Shown here piece by piece: positions 1 through 25,396 of a stretch of DNA of 64,000 nt. The first letter of the stretch is position 1, and each line of letters starts with the position of its first letter. The stretch comes from Hepsetus odoe. Taxonomy: Eukaryota > Chordata > Actinopteri > Characiformes > Hepsetidae. The position numbers and the translations under genes were made by a program. The stretch is taken from positions 25,138,450-25,202,449 of the forward strand of contig CM029383.1 of the NCBI GenBank assembly GCA_017165825.1, read 5' to 3'. The notes below the pieces were generated by a model that made no database searches, had not been told where the DNA came from, and saw only the letters and a list, made by a program, of their open reading frames with translations.

Positions 1-12538
<12,538 letters not shown>

Positions 12539-12886
12539 CCTGGAGAGACTGCAGCACCGTCGGCGCGTCTGGTAGCCCCTGGGCGGACGCACAGCCAACA
12601 CCGCCTGGGCGACCCCGCCCCTCAGCCCCGCCCCCCGCAGCCCCACCTGCTAGGGGAAGCGCAGTGAGCAAAGTGTGGAGGCTTTTTATAGAAAACGTCT
12701 GATGATTGTTTACGATTTCCAGGTGCTCTTTAATGACGTTCAGTTTTCTACCACTCTTCCAATCAGCTCCCACTGGAGACAGACTGTAGCCCTGCCCACA
12801 CCCGTAGTTGAGGAGGGTTTGACCCTCCTCCCAACCACCCCATCACCCTCTCTGTTCAAACGCACAAAAAGGCCAGTTGCCGCGCT

Positions 12887-12921
<35 letters not shown>

Positions 12922-14285
12922 ATACTTTGGGAGTGGATACAGTGTTTCTCCCGTGATGTCAGTGTTTCACCAGCTCCCTTTATGATGGTTTTTATGTTCA
13001 TACTGTTTATGTAAATGAGTAGCAGCGCCCCCTGCAGGCTGTAACTATAAACAGCCTTCAGATTTTCACTTCAGTAGGCTTTGTGGGATGGAGATGCTGC
13101 TGTGTCTCACTGAGCAGGATTTAACCAGATAATCCAAGCCTAAGACTAACCCTATGCTCAAGAGGAAGAGGCATGGTTTTCATTGGACAGTGCTCAGCTG
13201 TGGCTCAGATTATCTCTGAAATCCTGCTGTGTCTCCACCCACTATAGAAGCATGTTGGTCTTGAAAGTGGTGAATGGATGAACAGCAGGTGGTGCCACTG
13301 CAGGCTGGAAACCTTCGTGACCCAACAGAGTGCTGATAGCAAACACTAACGGGCAGAATCAATCAGCAGAGAAACGCCGGTCAGTCCAGAGCCACGCTGC
13401 TGATCCTTGTGTGTGAGTGTGTGAGTGAGTGAGTGAGTGTGTGATTTGTTTCTGACCCCCAGAGCGGCTCTAACAATAGTTAAGCTGAACCTGCTGCTTG
13501 TGTCTCTGCTGCATTAACTCTTGGTAATTTATTAACAGATGATTGACCTGTTTATGATCTGCCCACCGATTCCATGCTCTGTACTGAGGGCCTGTAGAGG
13601 GAGGGTTAGTGGGGGTACTTGCCTACGGTCCTCTGGATCAAGAGGTCCCAGGTTGAATCCCACCTCCAGCACTACCACCACTGGGTCCCTGAGACCCTGA
13701 ACCCTGAGTGTCTCCAGGGGGGATGCAGTAAATGTAGAGGGTTAATATTCACTGATCCTGAGTGATCTCACACCAACAGTCTTTTTAGACTGAACTGAGT
13801 TTCAGCTAACCTTACCTTGGTGGGCAGAGCTTTATGGTTCCTAGAAGTTCTGACCAGCTATGGGAACATTCACCCTAAAGATAGTTTGGATGGTTAAGGC
13901 CATTTAGGTTGTTAGTCGTGGAGGAGCTGATGCTGAGATAACGTTCTGAAAAAGGAAGATCGAATCTGCAGTAGGAGAAACTCTGGAACTGACTGTAGGG
14001 GCACTGACGGGCACTGACGGACTGACGTTAGCATAGGGAAGTGTCCCGACCAACAAGAGGAATCCGCTCCACTAGCCAGTGTTCACACACTACGCCTGAT
14101 CAAATGAATGTGGACTTGCAGGCTGGCTGCTTTAGTACTGCGCCCTTTGTAGGCCGGCCTCTTTTTTTAACTCCCACTGAGGAGACGACGAGGGACAGAC
14201 AGAACCAAAGACGTACAGTGCCAAACTCCGAACCCCTCCTTAACCAACCCAACCATCCCAGCTGTTCACACACAACGTAAACTAC

Positions 14286-14316
<31 letters not shown>

Positions 14317-15110
14317 TGGGTTAAACAGGGTGTCTGGTGTGCGTGCGGTGCTTTAATGGGGGGTGTGGACATCAGTGTCTTGGCGGGTTGAGCAGAGGAC
14401 AGTGGGGGGTAATGTTGATGAAGTGTCTCTTTTAATGAGTTTATTTCTCTGTGCTCTTCTCTCTTGGCCTGTTCAGGTTCCGCTTCCCCTCACCGGATCA
14501 GGTTCAACACTAGACACACACACACACGCGCGCTCACACCCATTACGCTGCAGGGGCGGAGCTTGTTCTTTGGAAGGTGTTTATATTGTACAGGATGGAC
14601 GGTTTGTTGGAGGAAGGGGGCTTTTTATCACCACAGGGAGGCGATGCATCTTTTTACTGAGCAGAAACAGAATCTGATGTTTTTCAGGGATCAAAGAGAA
14701 AAAAGGCGAATAAAATAAATATCTAGAAGTGATGCATCTTGTACATAAATGGGCTGCTCTCCCTTTGGAAAGATTGTTTCTTGTAGAAACGTCTTTTTTC
14801 TGCCCGTTTTCCTGTGTAAACTTGTGTAAATAAGGAAACTGTGAATATAGAAATCTATAAATATCTATTTTTGGTTCCTGAGGATTTGCTACCGAAGGGC
14901 AGCTCAGAGAGTCGTCGGCGCCGCCGAGGAGCCGGGGCACAATTTCAGCTTGTGTCAAGCTTTATTTTTTATTTTCTGTTGTAAATTCTATGAAACTTTG
15001 TTTGCAGTGTGGGGTCGATTTAGGATCAGATGGGGCTGCCCGCCCTCCATGAGAGTCTATTTATTAATACAGATGCAGGAAAATGAGACGATGAAAAATA
15101 AAGGATTTTT
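12539..15110 (+). other. setd1a: setd1a 3' untranslated region (probable)
   Basis: No coding exon is recognisable between the setd1a stop and about 15.1 kb. The stretch holds a CA run (12889-12918), a SINE fragment (13600-13740), a GT run (14288-14316) and AT-rich sequence from 14700. An AATAAA at 15097-15102 is the best candidate polyadenylation signal, with another AATAAA near 14711. That all of it is transcribed as 3' UTR is inferred from position and lack of coding content. Confidence 0.4.
13600..13740 (+). mobile_element. SINE fragment (same family as 9347)
   Basis: The copy shares GATCAAGAGGTCCCAGGTT, the CACCTCCAGCACTACCACCA block and TGTCTCCAGGGGG with the copy at 9347. The 3' tail is truncated to GCAGTAAATGTAG. 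It lies in the probable setd1a 3' UTR. Confidence 0.65.
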
Positions 15111-16284
15111 GAACCTGTGTGTGTGTGTGTGTGTGTCATGATGCACCAGTGAGTGATGTCACTCAGTGGAGACTAGCGCACACACACAACTGTTGAAATG
15201 GTTGATTGTTTTGGCTCATGGATGGGGTGTGGGTGTGGTTCGAACAATTGTTCGAAATTCATGTTTGAACACTGATTTGTTGAGAATTTTCATGAAGAAA
15301 TAATGGAAATGCAAATAATTTGTTCCCAGTCCCAAAAATTCTAGATATAAATTAATTTTCCCAGAACTCCTTCAATTTAAGATGCTTGTTTTGCAGAAAT
15401 AAGATCTAAAACCCGTCCAGCTGCTTTAACGTCTTCCTTGCTCTTCAGAAATGGAGTAGCTTCTGCCGGACTGGCCGTGTGGTTCTCTGAAGCCAAAGAC
15501 ATTATCAGACACCAGAGACCTGATTCCTACCCTACTATGATTTCTTCAGTTCTATCACTGTTCTCAGTTTTCTTTTCACTTTGCTCCTGCTGTCACTGTC
15601 CTTGCTGCCATGGCGACAGTATTTATTGCAAGAAAGCCGGAAAAATCACACCAAAAGTAATGAACTAACACGAGACGACAGCTTCAATCAATCAGGAGCA
15701 GCTTCAACCGAAGCCTCTTTTGTTTGTTGTCTGTTTTCTTGAGCAGAGAAACACAAACACTCATTCTGACCCAAACAGGTTCTTTCAGGTTTTTCCAAGT
15801 TGCCTTGTTGAGTCGAGATTCGGAAAATTGTACGAATATGGAGCAAGTTTTTTGATCAAAGCTGTTCCTGTGTCAAAGTTGACTGATATAGTTTAGCATT
15901 GAGGCCACTGTACACCCTTTTCTTCCAGTAGAAGTTATTTCTTTTGATGTTCTGTTGACTTTCTATTTTCCTTGAACTCCGTTTTGATCTTTTTCCTGTT
16001 GCTTCTCTAATAAATCCCACAATCCTTTGCTCTCCTTTACACACGCACACAGTTCAGAAGGGCTGTTTTTGCAAGTGATGAGCTGGGAGCTGTGTAGAGG
16101 GACGGGCCGAGTCTAGGTGTGCTGGGTGATCCAGGTGAGCAGCGGCCGTCCTCTCCTGCTCTGGATCAGAACCATCCATGCCTCCACACAGAGGGTTCAT
16201 TACAGGGATCCCATCTCAGCAGGAGAACCACAGAGATGCTCGGATCCTTCACCATGTGGCTCCACCCTTAAAGTGAGTGAGTCC

Positions 16285-16300
<16 letters not shown>
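15111..16300. other. Intergenic/3' flank, no gene recognised
   Basis: This lies between the convergent ends of setd1a and the carbonic anhydrase. It holds a GT run at 15117-15137, an 18-bp perfect palindrome at 15239-15256 and AT-rich unique sequence. A TTTATT at 15622-15627 would be an AATAAA on the minus strand and could end the carbonic anhydrase transcript. Small open frames show no recognisable protein. Confidence 0.45.
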
Positions 16301-16325
<25 letters not shown>

Positions 16326-19300
16326 CTGTATAACTGTCGGTTCTCTGCAGTTCCAGGGGTTTCAGTTCCTGCTCTGAGGGCTGATCTGAGAGCAGTGAGG
16401 GTGAGGACGATGGTGAGAGTGTTATGCTGGCAGGTTTGCAGGGGGGCGCCAGAGAGCAGGCGGGCATGTTTGGAGGCATAAACGGGGCTGTAGGATTGCT
16501 GGACATGCCGGAAGTTGTTCTGCAGGAAAACTGCAGGTTCTGCTCCAGGCAGTGTGGAGAAGATCCCCCCAACAAACAGCTGCAACTGAGAGAAACACAG
16601 AACGGTCACCGTCCACCGGGTTCCACTCACAGTCGTTCTGCAACAAATCAGCTTTACAGCTCCAGAACATTGAAGTTCACAGGTGTCTGGAGGACCGGTT
16701 TGACCAGGTCCAGCAGCAGTTGCAGGGTTGGGTGTGAAGCAGTGCCCCCTGCTTTTGGACTGTGTATAAATAAAATAAGATACATTTCCTCCTTAAAAAC
16801 TTAAAAAAAACTTTAGAACCAGGTTTGGTCATTTCACCCTGTTGAGGGAAAGGCCACCGGGGTGTGTGTGTGTGTGTGTTTGTAGGGGTGTGTATGTGAT
16901 ATAGTGTGTGTGTGTGTGTGACTTCACCTGTCCCCAGGAGATGGAGATGGGGACCTCATACACGGTCCACAGGACAGCCTGTGAGCAGGGCGGTGGTCAA
17001 GCTGCCATGATAACGGAAGTACTGAGACAGGTTGTCCCGGGGCAGCAGGGTCAACAGAGGAAATGGCCTGATTAGCCTCTCCTGCCCCCTGTAGGCCACA
17101 GAGGGCAGAGCGCTGAGGATGGGCTGTAGGTTCTGGTTGTCTGTGTGGACGAGCTGCAGGTGAGACAAGGGTGAGTCAAGGGTGAGACAAGGATGAAAGA
17201 ATTATGTCTGAAGACCCATTAAAACTACTATTAAGGATTAAAGATATACATCAATGAAGACTGCGAGGACAGCCAGACCAGTGGGGTCGTCCAGAGCAGA
17301 GGTCAGGTTTGGGTGAGAAGATTTAACACTGACAACATGCATCTGGAACAGAAGAATTCAGTCTGACAATCTAGAACCACAGAGAACAGCAGAAAACACA
17401 CATGAGTGAATTAACATTTTTGGTGTCAATATTTCACGTGTCAAGTATTAGTATCAGGATCAGGCGTCAGGTATTAGAGTCAGGTATTAGTATCAGGATC
17501 AGGCGTCAGGTGGTCAGGAGTCAGGTATTAGTATCAGGATCAGGCGTCAGGTATTAGAGTCAGGTATTAGTATCAGGATCAGGGCCAGGTATTAGTATCA
17601 GGATCAGGCGTCAGGTATTAGAGTCAGGGGGTGTTAGTATCAGACTGTATGCCAGTAATAGAGTCAGGTTAGTATCAGGACTGTATGCCAGGTAATACAG
17701 TCAATGCATAGTACTGTGATCAGGCGTCAGTATTAGAGTCAGGGTATTAGTATCAGAGCCGGTATTGTGTATCAGGATCAGGCGCCAGGTATTAGAGTCA
17801 GGTATTAGTATCAGATCAGTGTCAGGTATTAGGAGCTGTGTATTAGTATCTGTGATTCAAAGGCCAGGTATTAGGAGTCAGGTATTAGTATCAGAGTCAG
17901 GTAATAGTACTGTGATCAGGCGTCAGGTAATAGAGTCAGTATTAGTATCAGGATCAGGCGTCAGGTATTAGAGTCAGGTATTAGTATCAGGATCAGGCGT
18001 CAGGTATTAGAGTCAGGTGTTAGTATCAGGATCAGGCCAGGTATTACAGTCACGTATTAGTATCAGGATCAGGCGTCAGGTATTAGAGTCAGGTATTAGT
18101 ATCAGGAGTCAGGTATTAGTATCAGGATTCAAAGGCCAGGTATTAGAGCTAAAATAGTATCAGGATCAGGCGCCAGGTATTGGAGTCAGTATTAGTATCA
18201 GGACTGAAGTCAGGTATTGGCAGCTCACGATAGTATCAGGACTAAAGGCCAGGTATTGGAGCTAGGTATTAGTATCAGGATCAGCGCCGGTATTAGACAG
18301 GTGGTATTAGTATCCAGACTTGTATGTCAGGTAATACAGTCAATGCATTAGTATCCGGATCAGGCGTCAGGTATTAGAGTCAGGTATTAGTATCAGGATC
18401 AGGCGTCAGGTATTGGAGTCAGGTATTAGTATCCGGATCAGGCGTCAGGTATTAGTATCAGGATCAGGCGTCAGGTATTAGAGTCAGTATTAGTATCAGG
18501 ATCAGGCGCCAGGTATTGGAGTCAGGTATTAGTATCCGGATCAGGCGTCAGGTATTAGTATCAGGATCAGGCGTCAGGTATTAGAGTCAGGTATTAGTAT
18601 CAGGAGTCACGTATTAGTATCAGGATCAGGCGTCAGGTATTAGAGTCAGGTATTAGTATCAGGATCAGGCGTCAGGTATTAGAGTCAGGTATTAGTATCA
18701 GGATCAGGCGCTGTAAGGCTAGAGTCAGGTGTTAGTATTTGGTGGGATCAGGCATCAGGTATTAGGAGCTTCTTCTGCAATAGTATCAGGATCAAGGCCA
18801 GGTATTAGAGTCAGGCATTAGAGAGTCAGGCATTAGTATCAGACTAGGGTCAGGTATTAGTCACGTACTAGTATCAGGATCAGGCGTCAGGTATTAGAGT
18901 CAGGTATTAGTATCAGAAGTCAGGTATTAGAGTCAGGTGTTAGTATCAGGATCAGGCGTCAGGTATTACAGTCACGTATTAGTATCAGGATCAGGCGTCA
19001 GGTATTAGAGTCAGGTGTTACAGTCACGTATTAGTATCAGGATCAGGCGTCAGGTATTACAGTCAGGATCAGGCGTCAGGTATTAGAGTCAGGTGTTAGT
19101 ATCAGGATCAGGCGTCAGGTATTAGAGTCAGGTATTAGTGTCAGGTATTAGAGTCAGGATCAGGCGTCAGGTATTAGAGTCACGTATTAGTATCAGGATC
19201 AGGTGTCAGGTATTAGAGTCAGGTATTAGTATCAGGAGTCACGTATGAGTATCAGGATCAGGCTGCCAGGTGGTTAGAGCTGTGTGTTGGCAGTCACGTA

Positions 19301-22119
19301 TTAGTATCAGGACTGTAAGGCCAGGTATTAGAGTCACGCACAGCACAGGATCAGGTGTCAGGTATTAGAGCTGTATTAGTATCAGGAGTCACGTACTAGT
19401 ATCAGGATCAGGCGTCAGGTATTAGAGTCAGGTGTTACAGTCACGTATTAGTATCAGGATCAGGCGTCAGGTATTACAGTCACGTATTAGTATCAGGATC
19501 AGGCGTCAGGTATTAGAGTCAGGTGTTAGTATCAGGATCAGGCGTCAGGTATTAGAGTCAGTATTAGTCGTCAGGTATTGGAGTCAGGATCAGGCGCTGT
19601 GTATTAGAGAGTCACGTGAGACAGTATCAGGACTAGTCAGGTGTCAGTATTAGAGTCAGGTATTAGTATCAGGATCAAGGCCAGGTATTAGAGTCAGGTA
19701 TTATATCAGGATTGTAAGGCCAGGTAATAGAGCTGGGGTGGGCTAGTACTGTGACTGTAAGGCCAGGTATTAGAGTCACGTATTAGTATCAGGATCAGGC
19801 GTCAGGTATTAGAGTCAGTATTAGTATCAGGATCAGGCGTCAGGTATTAGAGTCAGTATTTGTACCAGCATCAGGTATTAGAGTCAGGTATTAGTATCAG
19901 GATCAGGTGTCAGGTATTAGAGTCAGGTATTAGTATCAGGATCAGGCGTCAGGTATTAGAGTCAGGTGTTAGTATCAGGATCAGGCGCCAGGTATTAGAG
20001 TCAGGTATTAGTATCAGGATCAGGTTGCATAGAGTCAGATCAGGCGTCATATTAGAGAGAGTTGTGTATTATCAGATCAGGCACAGGTATTAGCCAGGTA
20101 TTAGTATCAGATCAGCGCCAGGTATTAGAGCTGGTAGCTAGTATCAGGATCAGGCGCCAGGTATTAGGAGTCAGGTATTAGTACTGTGACTGTGCTGTCA
20201 GGTACAGTCAGGTATTAGTATCAGGATCAGGTTGTGCATAGAGTCAGTATTAGTATCAGGATCAGGTTACAGTCACGTATTAGTATCAGGATCAGGCGTC
20301 AGGTATTAGAGTCAGGTATTAGTATCAGGATCAGGTGTCAGGTATTAGTAATGTGGACTGAGCGCTGTGGTAATAGGAGTCACGAGAGTTAGTATCAGAC
20401 TGTGCGCCAGTATTGGAGTCAGGTATTAGTATCAGGATCACGCCAGGTAATAGGGAGCTGGGGTGTTAGTACTGTGATCAGGCGCCAGGTATTAGAGTCA
20501 GATCAGGCGTCAGGTATTGAGTCAGGTATTAGTATCAGGATCAGGGCCAGGCACAGAGTCAGGTATTAGTATCAGGATCAGAAGGCCAGGTAATAGAGTC
20601 AGATCAGGCGCTGTGTACAGACGCAGGCATGGTGGACTGCGCCAGCACAGACGCACAGCATCAGATCAGCGCCAGGTATTAGAGTCAGGTATTAGTATCA
20701 GGATCAGCGCCAGGTATTAGAGTCAGTATTAGTATCAGGACTGTAGCGCCAGGCATGAGTCAGGTAATAGTATCAGACTGTATGCCAGGTATTAGAGTCA
20801 GGTATTAGTATCAGGATCAGGCGTCAGGGGTATTACACAATGTATTAGTACTGTGATTGTATGCCAGGGGTATTAGAGTCAGTGTGCTAGTATCAGGACT
20901 GTGTGTCAGTGGCTAGTATCAGATCAGGCGCCAGGTATTAGAGTTTATTAGTACTGTGATCAGGCGTCAGGTATTGGAGAGTCGTGGTATTAGTATCAGG
21001 ACTGGTAAGGCCAGGTATTAGAGTCAGGTATTAGCATTGTGATCAGGTGTCAGGTATTAGTATCAGGATCAAAGGCCAGGTATTAGGGAGCTGTGTGGTC
21101 AGTATCAGGACTAGTGTCAGTATTAGCATCAGGACTGAAGGCCAGGTATTAGAGTCAGGTATTAGTATCAGGATCAGGTGTCACGTACTAGAGTCAGGTA
21201 TTAGAGTCAGGTATTAGTATCAGGATCAGGGGTCCGGTATTAGAGTCAGTAATAGTACTGTGACTGTGGCGCCAGGTATTAGGAGCTTCGTGTATTAGTA
21301 TCAGGATCAGGCGCTGTGTATTAGAGAGTCAGGTATTAGAGTCAGGTATTGGGGTGGCATTGTGACTGTATGCTGTGGTACAGAGCTGGGGTATTAGAGT
21401 CAGGCTAATATCAGATCAGTGTCAGGTACAGAGTCATTAGTATCAGACTGTATGCCAGGTATTAGGAGTCAGGTATTAGTATCAGACTGAAGCGCCAGGT
21501 ATTAGAGCTCAGGTAATAGTATCAGACTGTAGCGCCAGGTATTAGAGTCAGGTATTAGTACTGTGATCAGGTGCTGTAAAATAGTATCAGGATCAGCGCC
21601 AGGTATTAGACAGTATTAGTATCAGATCAGTGCTTATTAGAGGCAGTATTAGGAGCTGTGTATTAGTATCAGGATCAGGGGTCCGGTATTAGAGTCAGGT
21701 ATTAGTATCAGGATCAGGCGTCAGGTATTAGAGTCAGGTATTAGTATCAGGATCAGGCGTCAGGTATTAGAGTCAGGTATTAGAGTCAGGTATTAGTATC
21801 AGGATCAGGTGTCAGGTATTAGTATCAGGATCAGGCGTCAGGTATTAGAGTCAGGTATTAGAGTCAGGTATTAATATCAGGATCAGGCGTCAGGTATTAG
21901 AGTCAGGTATTAATATCAGGATCAGGCGTCAGGTATTAGAGTCAGGTGTCAGACCTCCATAGGGAAACGCTGCAGGAGGAGTGTGTGTTCAGAGCCGTTG
22001 CTGGATGCACTGCCCCAGTGGAAATGCAGCTGGATGGTTCTGTACAATCCAGGAAGACCAGAACCGCTCACAGATAGTCCACCACCCACCTCCAACACCA
22101 CTACACACACACACACACA

Positions 22120-22181
<62 letters not shown>

Positions 22182-22242
22182 GTCTCTTATGTGTTTTATG
22201 TATTTTTGCCACTTATTGTTTGTGCTGGGAGACTTTATACTG

Positions 22243-22282
<40 letters not shown>

Positions 22283-22335
22283 GTCTCTCTCTGTCTCTGT
22301 CTCTCTCTCTCTCTCTCTCTCTGTCTCTGTCTCTG

Positions 22336-22369
<34 letters not shown>

Positions 22370-22371
22370 TG

Positions 22372-22422
<51 letters not shown>

Positions 22423-22429
22423 TCTGTCG

Positions 22430-22514
<85 letters not shown>

Positions 22515-22522
22515 TGTCTCTG

Positions 22523-22553
<31 letters not shown>

Positions 22554-23183
22554 CTCTCTCTCATTCTCTTTGTTTCTCTCCTTTTCTCTGTCTCTGTCTC
22601 TCTTTCTCACACTGACCAGAGTGGCCCTGGTTTTTCAGTCTCCAGTGTCCTTCAGGGCTACTGTTGAATCCATGGAGCTGCAGCATGTCCAGCTGGATGT
22701 CCCTGAGCTGCTGCTGTCCAAGGTCAATGGGGGACTGATGAGCGTCCAGCAGGGGGTGACAGGACGGGTAAAAGTCCCCCCAGGCATACGGATCTGATCA
22801 ACAGAACATCCATCACATTCACCTCCCTATCAATAATCAATCCCAGAGTTCAGGAGAAACAGTACTCACCACACTGAGCAGCATCGTAACAGAACTCTGA
22901 GGAGGAGAACCACAGAGAACCTCACTTCACCAACCACAACAAGCCTCCAGAAACATGAGAACCAATAATACAGCAGTCTGACCATCTAACCTTTAACCCC
23001 AAAACCTGACTGTCTCAACCTCAGCAAAATAATTCATAGTGGATACTGAACTAATCAAATTGAACAATTAAAAACGAATTGATGAAATAAAAAGTTCATT
23101 TCATGATGTTGCTCACCGGGGTGGGCTGGACTGAGAGGGTGGAGGGTCTGGAACAGCAGCAGCAGCAGCAGCATGTTGAACAT
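16300..23183 (-). CDS. Secreted/GPI-anchored alpha carbonic anhydrase (CA4/CA15-like)
   Basis: Zinc enzyme interconverting CO2 and bicarbonate, expected on the outer cell surface. Minus-strand exons: 23183-23117 (signal peptide MFNMLLLLLLLFQ, splitting a Glu codon), 22896-22870 (EFCYDAAQC), 22793-22617 (WGDFYPSCHPLLDAHQSPIDL, then NQGHS with the proton-shuttle His), 22100-21955 (QLHFHWG and GSEHTL, the three zinc histidines), 17342-17250 (MHVVSVKSSHPNL, LAVLAVFID), 17153-16928 (LVHTDNQNLQPILSALPSV, FRYHGSLTT) and 16585 to ~16300 (LQNNFRHVQ, then a hydrophobic tail suggesting a GPI signal). A two-base loss after SLTT breaks the frame near 16975, and the C-terminal end is uncertain. The intron 21954-17343 is filled by the 39-bp minisatellite. 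Whether it is ca4 or ca15 needs a tree. Confidence 0.88.
17430..21950. repeat. 39-bp minisatellite array (3 x 13-bp substructure), ~4.5 kb
   Basis: The unit is three related 13-mers in order: TCAGGTATTAGAG, TCAGGTATTAGTA, TCAGGATCAGGCG. Hundreds of 13-mers are present, with many degenerate or shortened versions in the middle (18.2-21.6 kb) and cleaner units at both ends. The length is a multiple of three, so translated frames show a 13-residue repeat (for example ESGISIRIRRQVL). These are not genes. The array fills a carbonic anhydrase intron and its last unit touches the splice donor at 21953-21954. Confidence 0.95.
22104..22181. repeat. (CA)n microsatellite
   Basis: An almost pure CA run with a few CATA interruptions starts three bases past the acceptor of a carbonic anhydrase exon (exon end 22100). 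Confidence 0.95.
22241..22612. repeat. (CT)n/(CTGT)n microsatellite
   Basis: About 370 bp of CTCTCT with interspersed CTGT lie in the carbonic anhydrase intron directly downstream (minus sense) of the exon ending at 22617. The Ser/Leu and Arg/Glu frames here are repeat artefacts. Confidence 0.95.
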
Positions 23184-23940
23184 CAGTTCTACCTTCAATC
23201 TAACTGACCTCAATGCAGCTACCCGACCCCTTTAAATAGAACCTCAGACCCCGACAGGACGTCCCGCACGCCTGCCTTCTGCAGCTGAGATCATCGCCAA
23301 CACAAGTGGCATTTGTAACTTCTGAGACAAAAGCCCTACATGTGACCATCAGAGTGTAAAGTGTGTGTGTTCTGCACATCCAGTCCGTCAAATGAGCAGC
23401 TCAGAGTGTGTGTGGGGTTTCCCCTCTGACTCATGATGGGTTCAGGTGTTTGGATTTCCCTGCTCAGATGTGGTTCCGGAGGCTCCATAAGATCCATGTT
23501 CTGGAGTGTAATCCAAGCGTCCGGTTTAATCCGGAACCTGAAACACAGCGAGGTGAACAGAGTGACCATTCAGAACCAGACGGTCCACTTCTCTCTCACT
23601 ATGTCCCTGCTGGACCTGAAGCAGCTTAAATGTCTTTTCGGTGAGAAACTTATCCGCTTTGTTGTGTTCCACAGAAGGTCAGAGGTGGAGCGTCGGAACT
23701 TGTCCCCCATAAATGAGAGGAGAGGAACGGAGACTAAGAGAAGGAGCTCTGAAACTCAAAGTGCTCCGTTTGAAGCGTAGAGTTCCTGAAGCAGTAACTC
23801 CATACTGGACTGTTGTTCGGAACGTTCTGCAGCTGTTCTGAAAGGTTTTACCGGGAAAGAATCAGAATCCGCAAAACTAAATCATCCCCAAAACATCCCC
23901 ATGAAGAGAAACTGGACTCAGCTTGACCTTCACTGTCCTT
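23184..23940. other. Intergenic spacer between carbonic anhydrase and dgcr2
   Basis: This unique sequence would contain the carbonic anhydrase promoter (just above 23183) and the 3' flank of dgcr2. A ~115-codon plus-strand open frame near 23433-23780 has no domain I recognise, no splice context and no similarity to neighbours. I do not call it a gene. Confidence 0.4.
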
Positions 23941-23948
23941 CACAGGAG

Positions 23949-23954
23949 TTTATT
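23949..23954 (-). terminator. dgcr2: Candidate distal dgcr2 polyadenylation signal
   Basis: TTTATT on the plus strand is AATAAA in the sense of dgcr2, about 1.45 kb after its stop codon. A second such hexamer at 25137-25142 lies only 255 bases after the stop. Alternative polyadenylation is possible, and position is the only evidence. Confidence 0.4.
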
Positions 23955-25396
23955 TGGCTTTTCTTTAGATGTACATTAACATCAGGATAAAATGCAAAAC
24001 CCCTGATAAACACAACTAAAAAAGAAAACAACATAAAAAAGAAATTAAATGAAAATTAAAACAAAGTTTTTACAGAAAAGAATTTTTGTTCCTTCACTAC
24101 AAACATTCTAAAGTGTGTAAATGAGCGCTGGAGAACCTGGACACAATGAACTACATGCCCAAAGAGCAAAAACATGCACAGCGGCTCCAAAAACAAAACA
24201 TCTCGCAAAACCTTCAAGAACAACCCACCCACCCAAAAAACACCCCACAGCCTGCCGTCTCCATATCCCTCCCAGGGAGGACGCTGGAGCTGCAGGCGAT
24301 CTGCTCTACCAGTCGGTACAAACAGTGAAGCGAGTGATGGTACGGCGGTCACAGAAAGAAGAGTCCAGTGGTTCAGTACCGTCAGAATTCAGTCCATGGG
24401 GCGAGCCCTTCCGACATGATTGTCAAAGTCCAATTAAGGACCTTCAGTTCCTCCCAAACCAGTGTCCACTGTCCTGCAGAACCAGGGACTTGCAGCCACT
24501 TCCTCTGCTCAAGAACACACACTCCTTTATTAATAACACACTCCTCCTCTCGCAGTCCTGATCGTTTCTGAAGGACAGAGTTCAGTAAAAACGTGCAGTT
24601 AAAAATCCCCAAAAACCCCACAGTGTGTGTAACAAACACCAAATACAGAAAAGAACACTCTCTCACTCACTCACTCACTCACTCTCTCACTCTCTCGTTA
24701 GACTGCGGTTAGGGTTTATCTGAGTGTTTTGTCAGCAGCTGATCAGGCCCAGCCTCAGAACAGCTCTGCCCCCCCCAGCCCAGCATCTATGAAGCTCCGC
24801 CCACACAGCTACACCTCCACAGACTGTTCTGAAAGCTACAGTGTCACCAGCGATTCTGGTGTGGATCAGTGCAGGTTCACAGTCTGAATGTAGTTAGTGT
24901 TACAAATGCAGGATCCCTCACTGCAGCCTGAACCACCTGCCTTCCCACAATCCCCCTGTGCTCCTCAATGGAGGACGAGCGCTGCAGACAGAAGCAGCAT
25001 GCATGCGCCGATAGAGAACTGGGTTCTCCAGGGGGAAGGCCTGGTATGTGGACAGCAGAAGAACAGTTTGAGTAAGAGGGAGCCTGGGCTTGTCTGGACC
25101 GATGGGGACAGGAAATATTTCAGGGGTTGAATTTCATTTATTCAGCAGGGGGCGCCAGTGCCACATGCTCGGACCCAAAAAAATAAATAAATAAAACAAA
25201 AACTAACAAACAAAAAACTAAATTGAGGAGCAGTGACTGTATTTACATGGAAAACCTCCAAAAAACTCATGGGCTCAAAACCCCTCAATCCCATCATGCT
25301 GCAGTGCTGGAGTCTGTAGTTTCTCATCTTTGTTAACAGAGCGGTCACTTCACTGTCAGAAAGCTGTGCCCAATAGCCCCGCCCATTCCACCATCC

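Noticed and set aside
17765..20720. Repetitive open frames with ESGISIRIRRQVL peptides
   Set aside because: The 39-bp unit is a multiple of three and keeps frames open. They are intronic and have no gene context.
17430..21950. CRISPR-like array
   Set aside because: Units are contiguous with no unique spacers, and the genome is eukaryotic.
21981..22797. Ser/Leu-rich 228- and 202-codon open frames
   Set aside because: They run through CA and CT microsatellites. The true coding here is the carbonic anhydrase exon on the minus strand.
23433..23780. 115-codon plus-strand open frame
   Set aside because: No recognisable domain, splice sites or codon pattern. It lies in the spacer between two minus-strand genes.
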